Source: JAZKAD01 sp040389305 (lineage in GTDB: Bacteria; Pseudomonadota; Alphaproteobacteria; Rickettsiales; Rickettsiaceae). From it: a stretch of DNA of 43,130 nt. The DNA lies in NCBI GenBank assembly GCA_040389305.1, contig JAZKAD010000003.1, positions 1 to 43,130 of the forward strand, written 5' to 3'. The translations under genes were made by a program, and so were the position numbers. Positions 36,643 through 43,130 of this stretch are shown here, piece by piece; position 1 is the stretch's first letter, and each line of letters starts with the position of its first letter. Under the pieces are notes generated by a model, which saw only the letters and a program-made list of their open reading frames with translations, searched no databases and was not told the DNA's origin.

Positions 36643-37602
36643 TTACAGTGGCATAGCCATAAATAGCACCACTCCTTGACGATGTACTAATAAAACGATG
36701 TTCTTTCTACCTTGTTTTTTAGCTTCAGCGTAAATATTATCAAACTCACTAATACTCGAGACAGGTTGCTGGTTGACAGAGACTATAACATCTCCTCGGA
36801 CGAGACCCTTCCATTTTAGGTCTGTAGCATTGAGCTCGCTAACCACTATACCGCGAACATCCTCTTTAAGGCCAAAGAACTTGATTAGATCTTTCGAGAT
36901 ATCACTAAAAATTACCCCATGCTTCTCTAATGAATGACCAGGAATCCGTGTATTAATTTTAGCTTGCACTTCATTGGGAGCTTTCTGCTTTTTATCATCC
37001 TCCGTAATGCGGCATATTAATTCATGTTTTTTGCCATTCCTAAGCACTACAATCTTCGCATCGCTATTTACCGGAACTTCCGCAACTGCAATTTGTAATT
37101 TCCTAGAGTTTTTAACTTCAACTCCATTGAATTCCAAAATAACATCTCCAGATTTTAGACCAGCCTTAGCTCCAGCACCGCCCTCTTCGACATCATAAAC
37201 CAACGCCCCCGAAGGACTTGAAAGACCAAGTCCTTCGGCGATCTCTTCTGTGACGTCTTGAATCTTAATACTTAACAATCCTCTGCTGACCTTTCCGTGC
37301 TTTTTAAGCTGATCAATAATACTAAGCGCAGTAGCTGATGGAATAGCAAAACCAATGCCTATATTATTTCCTGAATTCGGAGCAAAGATAGCGGTGTTAA
37401 TGCCTATAACCTCGCCCTTCATATTAAACATAGGACCACCACTATTTCCCCTATTAATAGCTGCGTCTGTCTGGATATAATCATCAATTACCCCAGCTTC
37501 TGACAGAGCAATGTCTCTGCCTTTAGAAGAGATAATACCAGCAGTGACAGTCCCCCCTAAACCGAATGGATTGCCAATAGCAATAATCCAATCTCCTACT
37601 CT
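36643..37602 (-). pseudogene. degP: 3' portion of degP (interrupted serine protease)
   Basis: The frame reads from RVGDWIIAIGNPFGLGG through the catalytic Ser in NRGNSGGPMFN and two PDZ domains (around DVEEGGAGAKAGLKSGDVILEF, in shortened form, and ATDLKWKGLVRGDVIVSV) to the stop. It has no start of its own: upstream is unrelated sequence with an in-frame TGA. Joined to the 5' portion at 37735-38246 it would give about 485 residues, a normal DegP/Do. As assembled, the gene is split by the sequence at 37603-37734. If the break is real the protease is lost; if it is an assembly error the gene is intact. Confidence 0.8.
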
Positions 37603-37724
37603 ACCATTACATCTAATTCACTTCCTTTCTACTCAAAAATTCATAACATAGCATTGCAACTGCCATACCTTTTTCTTTTTGATGTTTACCCATAGAAAAA
37701 CCAATGTATCAATGAACTGGATCT
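37603..37724. mobile_element. Edge of an unidentified inserted element in degP
   Basis: 122 bp unrelated to degP, ending in an N-run. On the minus strand it contains a frame ending MGKHQKEKGMAVAMLCYEFL..EVN and a stop, which could be the C-terminal end of an encoded protein such as a transposase; I do not recognise it. Direct repeats of 14 bp bracket it. The assembly breaking here fits a multi-copy insertion sequence. Confidence 0.5.
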
Positions 37725-37734
37725 NNNNNNNNNN
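37725..37734. other. Assembly gap (10 N) inside the degP insertion
   Basis: The true length is unknown and could be a full insertion sequence of 1 kb or more. Confidence 0.95.
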
Positions 37735-38246
37735 CAATCTCCTACTCTGGCCTCGGAAGAGCTACCAAATTTTACAAAGGGCAATTGCTCCTTAGAATCT
37801 ATCTTAAGTAGGGCAAGGTCAGTGCGTTGGTCACTACCAATGAGCTTGGCTTTGATTTCTTTACCACCCCCTAATTTGATATATATTTCATCTGCATTAT
37901 CTATAACATGGTGATTTGTAACTATATACCCTTCAGCATCGATAACGAATCCAGATCCTAGAGAGGTTCTTGGTGCTACTGGCATATCTTCTGCCTCTAA
38001 CGGAATCTCAAAACGCTCGAAGAGTTCGTTGAATTGGTCGAATGGAAAGCCCGGAGGAACAATTCTACTAGGCTCGCGCTTTTGTTTTTTATACTGCGTT
38101 GTATAGACGTTAACAACAGCTGGGATCAATGGCTCAATGATATCTGCAAAACTGGGCAAAATAGCGATATTTGCCAAACTTATATTACTACTAAACAAAA
38201 AGGTTAAAATACAAAGTACGATCTTGCGCATCATAAAAAACCTCAT
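37735..38246 (-). pseudogene. degP: 5' portion of degP (interrupted serine protease)
   Basis: About 170 residues. A signal peptide (cleavage near SLA-NIA, about residue 25), then a trypsin-like domain with His113 (VTNHHVID) and Asp143 (RTDLALLKID). It stops at RVGD at the gap. The ATG at 38246 overlaps the hflC stop (ATGA); the ATG at 38234 with GAGG upstream is an equally good start. DegP is a periplasmic protease/chaperone. The order hflK-hflC-degP is typical for Alphaproteobacteria. Confidence 0.85.
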
Positions 38247-39106
38247 TTACCCATGTTCAAAAACTTTAAAGCTTCGCTATTAGGAGATAAAATAAAAGTA
38301 GTGTCTTCTTTTTTCAATGTGTTTCTATATGTCATTAAAGATTTATAGAATTTAAAGAATTCAGGGTCTTTAGAATATACATCATTATATATTAACGCCG
38401 CTGCTTTATCACCCTCGCCTTTAGTAATTTGTCCATTCCTGTAAGCTTCTGCGATAATAATCTTACTTTCTTTCTCGGCTTTGGCTCGAATTCTTGCAGC
38501 CTCCTCTTCGCCCTCGGCGCGGATTTGCTTGGCCTCCTTCTCGCGATCAGTCTGCATACGACTGTAGATACCAGCACTATTTTCTTTTGGTAAATCTGTG
38601 CGCAGAATTCTGACGTCTATAACATCAATACCGAAGTTTTTTGCTGAGGAATTGACTAAGTCATGTATTTCCATCATGACATTACTCCTCTCTCCCGAAA
38701 GAAGTGTAGTAAGCGGCACACGGCCAATGACTTTACGCATAGAGGCTTCTATGATTTTATTTAAACGTAAACGCAGCCCTTGGTAATTATGTACAGTTTT
38801 GTAAAATGTAATTGGATCTGTAATTTTAAATTCTGCAAATGCATCAACAATAATACGTTTTTCATCGGAAGCCGTGAGCTCTTTGGCTTCAGCATCGATG
38901 CTAAGCAGTCTATTATCAAAATATTCTACATTTTGAATAAATGGGACTTTGATGTTAAGTCCAGGCTTCGTAATAACGCGCATAGCCTCTCCAAACTGGA
39001 AAACCACAGCATATTGTCTTTGATCAATGGTAAAAAACAGGCTGCTTACTATAGCAAGGCCTAAGAAGGCTGAAAATATGAGTATAGGTAGAGAAGGTTT
39101 TTGCAT
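38243..39106 (-). CDS. hflC: FtsH modulator HflC
   Basis: 287 residues. An N-terminal anchor (about 8-26) is followed by a stomatin/prohibitin (band 7) domain starting RQYAVVFQFGEAMRVITKPG and a coiled-coil region with REKEAKQIRAEGEEEAARIRA in shortened form. With HflK it forms the large periplasmic-side cage that regulates FtsH proteolysis. It overlaps degP by 4 bases and lies 56 bases after hflK. Confidence 0.94.
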   Translation of the reverse strand: MQKPSLPILIFSAFLGLAIVSSLFFTIDQRQYAVVFQFGEAMRVITKPGLNIKVPFIQNVEYFDNRLLSIDAEAKELTASDEKRIIVDAFAEFKITDPITFYKTVHNYQGLRLRLNKIIEASMRKVIGRVPLTTLLSGERSNVMMEIHDLVNSSAKNFGIDVIDVRILRTDLPKENSAGIYSRMQTDREKEAKQIRAEGEEEAARIRAKAEKESKIIIAEAYRNGQITKGEGDKAAALIYNDVYSKDPEFFKFYKSLMTYRNTLKKEDTTFILSPNSEALKFLNMGK

Positions 39107-39162
39107 TTTATATATCCATTGGAGTGAGCTTTAAGCTCATGTTATTCCGATAAAACTTACTA

Positions 39163-40212
39163 TTATTTGGGCGCTATATTCATATGAGGCAAAAGTCCTT
39201 CGGCGCTAATAATTGTTTTATTACTGCCTTTCAGAACTTCTTCCACAGTCTCGAGATATAAGCGATCTTTAGTGACCTGTTTGGCATGTAAATATCCATC
39301 CAAAATGGCGCTAAATCTTTTGCTATCGCCCTCAGCTTTAGAGATAACTTCTTGTTTATACCCTTCCGCTTCTTGGATGATTTCTGAAGCTCTACCACGA
39401 GCTTTAGGTAGAATGTCGTTACTATAAGACTGAGCTTGGTTTATTTCCTTTTCTTTGTCGGCTTTTGACGTCTGTACATCTCGATAAGAGTCAATGACAT
39501 CTGTTGGCGGCTCTGCTTTCAATAGCTGAACTTTTTCTACTACAATCCCCGCCTTGTACTGGTCTAAAATTTTCTGTATAAGACGCTCAATTTTATCTGC
39601 AATTTCTTGCTTTTGATTTGAAAGAATGGAAGAAATAGGAGTATTGCCTACTACTTCACGAATAGCACTTTCAGCTGCATTTTTTACGGCTACTTCAGGA
39701 TTGGCGATGTTAAATACGAAAGCTTCAAGATCTCTTATATGCCACATCACATCGCAGTTTAAGTCCATGAGGTTTTCATCACCAGTGAGCATAATACTTT
39801 CTGCCGTGATATATCTAGCTGCCTCAGAGCGTGATCCTTTAGTAGAAGTAGTTGAACGATATCCGATCTCTACGCGACGAGACTGGTTCACGCGCTCTAT
39901 CACTACCTTCTCGAATGGCTCAGGTAAATGGTAATTTAAACCAGGAGTACCCGTGCGTACAAATTTTCCAAATCGCACCACCACAGCCTCTTCACCCTCT
40001 TTAACTGGGTAAATACCAGAAGCCAACCAAAGTAAAACTAATGCAACGCAGGCTAGAAGAATAGTTTTTGGATTAAATTCAAATTTAAAGTTATTAAAAA
40101 ACTGAGAGCCATTCTTGCGCTGCTTAGCAAATATATTCTCCCTTTCATTAGAGTCATTGTCCCAAGGGGATTTTATAAAAAGCTTATCTATATGGACTGC
40201 CAAGGGTTTCAT
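39163..40212 (-). CDS. hflK: FtsH modulator HflK
   Basis: 349 residues. A polar N-terminus with SPWDNDSNE and a membrane helix near 50-68 (TILLACVALVLLWLASGIYP) are followed by the band 7 domain (EGEEAVVVRFGKFVRTGTPG, LNYHLPEPFE) and a C-terminal coiled coil. It is the partner of HflC. It is the first gene of the hflK-hflC-degP unit, whose promoter is probably in 40213-40460. Confidence 0.94.
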   Translation of the reverse strand: MKPLAVHIDKLFIKSPWDNDSNERENIFAKQRKNGSQFFNNFKFEFNPKTILLACVALVLLWLASGIYPVKEGEEAVVVRFGKFVRTGTPGLNYHLPEPFEKVVIERVNQSRRVEIGYRSTTSTKGSRSEAARYITAESIMLTGDENLMDLNCDVMWHIRDLEAFVFNIANPEVAVKNAAESAIREVVGNTPISSILSNQKQEIADKIERLIQKILDQYKAGIVVEKVQLLKAEPPTDVIDSYRDVQTSKADKEKEINQAQSYSNDILPKARGRASEIIQEAEGYKQEVISKAEGDSKRFSAILDGYLHAKQVTKDRLYLETVEEVLKGSNKTIISAEGLLPHMNIAPK

Positions 40213-40623
40213 GAATTTTTGCCATTACTTTATATGTACATAATTTATAACCCTTCTTCTCTTCTATTGCAATGGATTTATAAGCAAATACATAACTGCC
40301 GCCTCTCCACGATTAAGGTTTTACGAGATACCACTCTAGTTGCCGCTCTGGTTGAAGTATCTTTACTCCCAAATCCAAGAACATGTATGCATTCTTAGAT
40401 TGCAGCTTTTGCATTTGAGTAGGTTCGACAAGATCATGCTAATATTTTTAATTAATTATAGACAAATCCTAAAAATTCATTATACTTTCTTCTATGATTT
40501 TTAGTGAAAGGCTCGAAATCCTAGATTGAATAAGCTCCGACCTTAAATACGTCATCGAGAATAATTTAATATAAGTATTATAAAATAGTTAATTTTCTTT
40601 ATATAAACTGAGCGAGGGGTGAT
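40213..40623. other. Divergent intergenic region between hflK and the 448-residue protein gene
   Basis: About 410 bp with no credible gene. It contains a promoter-like pair at 40459-40486 facing right. The hflK promoter should also be here but was not resolved. Confidence 0.5.
40459..40486 (+). promoter_or_regulatory. Candidate promoter for the right-edge two-gene unit
   Basis: -35 TAGACA (40459-40464), 16-base spacer, -10 TATACT (40481-40486). It lies about 138 bases before the ATG at 40624, leaving a leader of roughly 130 bases. Confidence 0.45.
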
Positions 40624-41970
40624 ATGTCTAAATCCACAGAAGGTAGTGTATTTTCTACCGAAACTCGTAATTTTTCAGTTACCGCCTCATTTCTTCCAGA
40701 AGATATTAGTTCTAATAGTCGCTATCATCTTTTCGGAATCGAAGCAATAGAAACGGCGTCAAGATCAGCATTAGCTAGAGAAGAAATGATTGCAAGAAGT
40801 AGTCTAAAAAGAGAATATGCAGACCATTATCTGATAAAGGCAGTAGAAAAAAAAGATTCTGGGGAAGCTTTAACCTTATTTGCTAAATCTTATACTCAAT
40901 ACGTCCAATATCTTCGATCTGGACTCGCGAAAGATTCTCATGCAAGCTCCAATATAAATGAAGCGGCAATAGGCTATACCTCCGGACTTCTTAGGCAATA
41001 CACTGAGCTTAAGCCTTTAAACGAATCTTCTAATGAGCTTTTTGATGTTATTAGATTCATTGAGACGCATATTCAATCTTGGGGACGAACTCCAGGCCTC
41101 GATCAGAATTTAGGAGAGGCTTATTGGGGCATCATAACAGAAGAATATCAATTTCAAGTAGATCTCACTGCTAAAAAATTATCTCGCTTAGAATTCAACC
41201 AGAAGTTGCAAGACTTCATGAGTCGGAAATATGAGGGTGGCGTAGAGGGTGGCCTAGAGCAGCTAGATCTAATGTTTAAGTCTAATGCGAATAAAACAAA
41301 AGGCTATTTATTTTCTAGAGTCGAAGAATATATAGAAAAATTACTTCAACTTGGTGGACCTCGCGGAGCCGAAGCTTTAGCCTTAACTCTCAATCGCGAC
41401 TATTATTACATCCAGCAAAGCGATGCTACGATAGAGGACTTAATGTCTGCCTTACGTCATGTTCATATAGTTCAAAATCACCCCGAGCGTTACCCCTCCT
41501 TACTGCAAAATAGCAAGGCAATAGCAGAGATAGCTGGATGGAGACTGCTTGCTTCTGACTCGTTTAATGCCGAAGCATGTTCATTAGTAAAGAGTCTCTC
41601 TGATCTTGATGATTCCTTTATAAAGCGCGTTTTTACCGTAGGCTCTGCAGACGATTGTCCCAACACTAATGACATAAAAGAAATATTTTTAACGAATCTG
41701 CGCCAAGTCTCTCCTCAGATAGCAGATATGTTGGAAGCCGAGATGAAGTTGATGGAATTTGTTGTAGAAGTTCTATGTCATGATTTAAACGAATTCATCT
41801 TACATAAAGTAAAACTAGCGCGAGAAATCGGAGTAGATAATTCTTGTGTAATGAAAGATAAATCACAGATACTACAAGAATCTTTTACTGGTATATTCCA
41901 AGAGACCAGTATGTTTGGAGAGTTTGCAGATCTTTTGGGTATTGCACTCTCATCTCACGCAGAAGAATAG
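40624..41970 (+). CDS. 448-residue helical protein of unknown function
   Basis: Not recognised. It is soluble-looking, with no signal peptide or membrane segment, and appears almost entirely alpha-helical, with many Glu/Lys/Leu/Ala stretches (for example ETASRSALAREEMIARSSL, AVEKKDSGEALTLFAKSYTQ). Two Cys lie near ADDCPNTND and LCHDLNEF. A good GAGGGG precedes the ATG by about 5 bases. The next gene starts 9 bases after its stop and encodes a secreted repeat protein, so the two are likely co-expressed. An effector or a chaperone for the partner are possible roles; neither is shown. Confidence 0.7.
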   Translation: MSKSTEGSVFSTETRNFSVTASFLPEDISSNSRYHLFGIEAIETASRSALAREEMIARSSLKREYADHYLIKAVEKKDSGEALTLFAKSYTQYVQYLRSGLAKDSHASSNINEAAIGYTSGLLRQYTELKPLNESSNELFDVIRFIETHIQSWGRTPGLDQNLGEAYWGIITEEYQFQVDLTAKKLSRLEFNQKLQDFMSRKYEGGVEGGLEQLDLMFKSNANKTKGYLFSRVEEYIEKLLQLGGPRGAEALALTLNRDYYYIQQSDATIEDLMSALRHVHIVQNHPERYPSLLQNSKAIAEIAGWRLLASDSFNAEACSLVKSLSDLDDSFIKRVFTVGSADDCPNTNDIKEIFLTNLRQVSPQIADMLEAEMKLMEFVVEVLCHDLNEFILHKVKLAREIGVDNSCVMKDKSQILQESFTGIFQETSMFGEFADLLGIALSSHAEE

Positions 41971-41979
41971 AGAAATATC

Positions 41980-43130
41980 ATGCTAAGAATATGTATATTT
42001 TTTTCTATTCTAACCTTGCTAATACTTAATCCTCTATTGGTAGTAGCATCAGGAAGACAAGCTTTTCCACTCCCAGCAAGAAAGAATCTCACTACTTTTG
42101 CTTACTCCACCCCTCACGACCTAAACCTAAGGCCAACAGAAGCAAGATTCATTTCGCGTGACGTAAATATACCTTTAAAAACAAAAGCCCTTCCTCCTTA
42201 CACAACAAAGATAACTCCTTTTGTTGCTTATATTCCACAAGATAGGACTCTAAGGCCTGCAGAAACAAGACTGGTTATAGCAAACGAATTTCAAACTTTG
42301 GATTCCTCAATTGAGGCCTCAGTCGGGGTAGATAAATCTACCATCCCTAAAAACGCTATACCAACTCTTCCTCCCTCTTCGGTAAAAGCAAATACTCTAG
42401 ACTCTCGCAAATCTCAAAGATATAGTAGCTCTTCATCTTTACCATGCAACCTCCAAGGTCAGGAAAACGAAGCTCTTGAAAAAGCAAAATCCGATAGAGC
42501 CATAGACTCAATAACACAAGAGATCTTCTTTCAAGATGTTCTAGATATTCCAACCAACGCCCCTATACCAACTTCCGTTCCGGCAGGATCCGCGGTAGTT
42601 AAACCAACTCCGGTTCAAGTAGCTCCTCAAAATCCACAGGCTAATTTGGCTATAGCAACTTCTCTTCCGGCGGGAACTCTTGCGCTTAAGCCGAATGCAG
42701 TTAATGCCGCTCCTTTGGAAGTTTCTACTAACTTAAATGTTGCTGGTAATGTTTCAAGAGGCCTAGCTTTTCCTAAACCAACTCCAGTTCAAACAGTTAC
42801 GCAAGATCCTACAGCTAACCTAAATATCGCAACTTCCGTTCCGGCAGGATCCGCGGTAGTTAAACCAACTCCAGTTCAAGCGGTTATGCAAGATCCTACA
42901 GCTAACCTAAATATCGCAGGCTCTGTTCCAACTGGACAGGCATTTAATCGACCAACTCCTTATGCAGTAGCTCCTCAAAACCCACAAGCTAACTTAGTTG
43001 TAGCAACTCCCGCAGTCCCAGCTGGAACCCCCGCACCTACTCCAGCCGTAGTTAATACTACTATGCAAAACCCAACAGCTCCAGTGCAAACAGGAACTCT
43101 TGCAGTTGCTCCAGTTCAAGTAGTAGTCAC
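41980..43130 (+). CDS. Secreted Pro/Ala/Val/Thr-rich tandem-repeat protein (runs off right edge)
   Basis: The frame is open from the ATG at 41980 to the window end, 383 codons with no stop. A signal peptide (hydrophobic 4-22, likely cleavage after VVA, residue 23) is followed by two loosely similar units about 41 residues apart (NLRPTEARF and TLRPAETRL). A linker (about 100-198) comes next, then from residue 199 at least six 29-residue repeats with consensus near SVPAGxAxxKPTPVQ-xxxQxPxANLxIA. No anchor or enzyme motif is visible. Such low-complexity repeats suggest an extended surface or secreted structure. The family is unknown. The gene is separated by 9 bases from the 448-residue gene. 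Confidence 0.85.
   Translation, partial: MLRICIFFSILTLLILNPLLVVASGRQAFPLPARKNLTTFAYSTPHDLNLRPTEARFISRDVNIPLKTKALPPYTTKITPFVAYIPQDRTLRPAETRLVIANEFQTLDSSIEASVGVDKSTIPKNAIPTLPPSSVKANTLDSRKSQRYSSSSSLPCNLQGQENEALEKAKSDRAIDSITQEIFFQDVLDIPTNAPIPTSVPAGSAVVKPTPVQVAPQNPQANLAIATSLPAGTLALKPNAVNAAPLEVSTNLNVAGNVSRGLAFPKPTPVQTVTQDPTANLNIATSVPAGSAVVKPTPVQAVMQDPTANLNIAGSVPTGQAFNRPTPYAVAPQNPQANLVVATPAVPAGTPAPTPAVVNTTMQNPTAPVQTGTLAVAPVQVVV
42574..43130 (+). repeat. 87-bp in-frame tandem repeats (six complete units and part of a seventh)
   Basis: Units begin at 42574, 42661, 42748, 42835, 42922, 43009 and 43096. Units 1 and 4 share a run of over 35 identical bases (starting TCCGTTCCGGCAGGATCC). Units 3 and 4 share their last 30 or so bases (CAAGATCCTACAGCTAACC onward). 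Unit 6 keeps the length but has a Pro inserted and one residue removed elsewhere. The repeats continue past the window. Confidence 0.9.

Larger units (their letters stand above)
37589..37748. repeat. 14-bp direct repeats flanking the degP insertion
   Basis: CAATCTCCTACTCT occurs at 37589-37602 and again at 37735-37748, one copy on each side of the inserted sequence and gap. Both encode the same DegP residues (RVGD on the minus strand), as a target-site duplication would. Confidence 0.85.

Noticed and set aside
40192..40398. 68-codon plus-strand frame near hflK
   Set aside because: It overlaps the hflK start on the other strand, has no ribosome site and no domain-like pattern.
42574..43130. 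Regular 87-bp repeats as a CRISPR array or non-coding satellite
   Set aside because: There are no spacer/repeat alternations, the unit is a multiple of three, and the frame is open through all units with a protein-level consensus, so they are coding repeats.

Overview
The window is an AT-rich (roughly 37-40% GC by eye) stretch of an alphaproteobacterial genome. The best guess is a Rickettsiales-type endosymbiont. Supporting this are two glutamyl-tRNA synthetase genes, the hflK-hflC-degP order, an alphaproteobacterial style of TypA and L31, a HIG1-type membrane protein, palindromic repeats between genes, and proteins of unknown function that look lineage-specific. The taxonomy is an inference from gene style and content; there is no rRNA here to confirm it. 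Five runs of exactly ten Ns mark scaffold joins. They fall next to gltX1 and inside ccmB, the histidine kinase, typA and degP, so apparent breaks at those points are mostly assembly effects.

Layout. 1-158 is the 5' end of a minus-strand gene, possibly leucine-rich-repeat-like. 353-5937 (plus) holds a HIG1-type protein, nadE, gltX1, ccmA-ccmB and folE. 6012-15330 (minus) holds nhaA, trxA, lspA, a polyhydroxybutyrate depolymerase, a dehydrogenase/hydratase fusion, an unknown hydrophilic protein, acpP, fabG and recA. 15481-16319 (plus) holds a strong promoter, rpmB, rpmE and initiator tRNA-Met. Next come gltX2 (minus), a VOC protein (plus), ssb with a lipoprotein hydrolase (minus), lnt with an XRE regulator (plus), then yidC and thrS (minus). 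26355-28365 (plus) is an OmpR/EnvZ-like two-component pair. typA (minus), a membrane protein of unknown function and maeB (plus) follow, then dacB, a small membrane protein, degP, hflC and hflK (all minus). The right edge (40624 to the end, plus) is a two-gene unit of unknown function: a 448-residue helical protein followed by a secreted repeat protein that runs off the window.

How the genes fit together. Most of the window is housekeeping: NAD synthesis, tRNA charging, cytochrome c haem export, folate/pterin entry, lipoprotein maturation (lspA, lnt), fatty acid synthesis (acpP, fabG), DNA repair (recA, ssb), membrane protein insertion and quality control (yidC, hflKC, degP), and a malic enzyme. 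PhaZ and the dehydrogenase/hydratase fusion lie side by side and suggest use of stored polyhydroxybutyrate and acyl-CoA.

The most unusual items are: (1) the secreted protein at 41980-43130 with perfectly phased 87-bp (29-residue) repeats, co-directional with an orphan 448-residue protein; (2) a palindromic repeat family with a nested hairpin element, present as a filled and an empty site, with two filled copies flanking gltX2 in direct orientation; and (3) degP interrupted by foreign sequence between 14-bp direct repeats.
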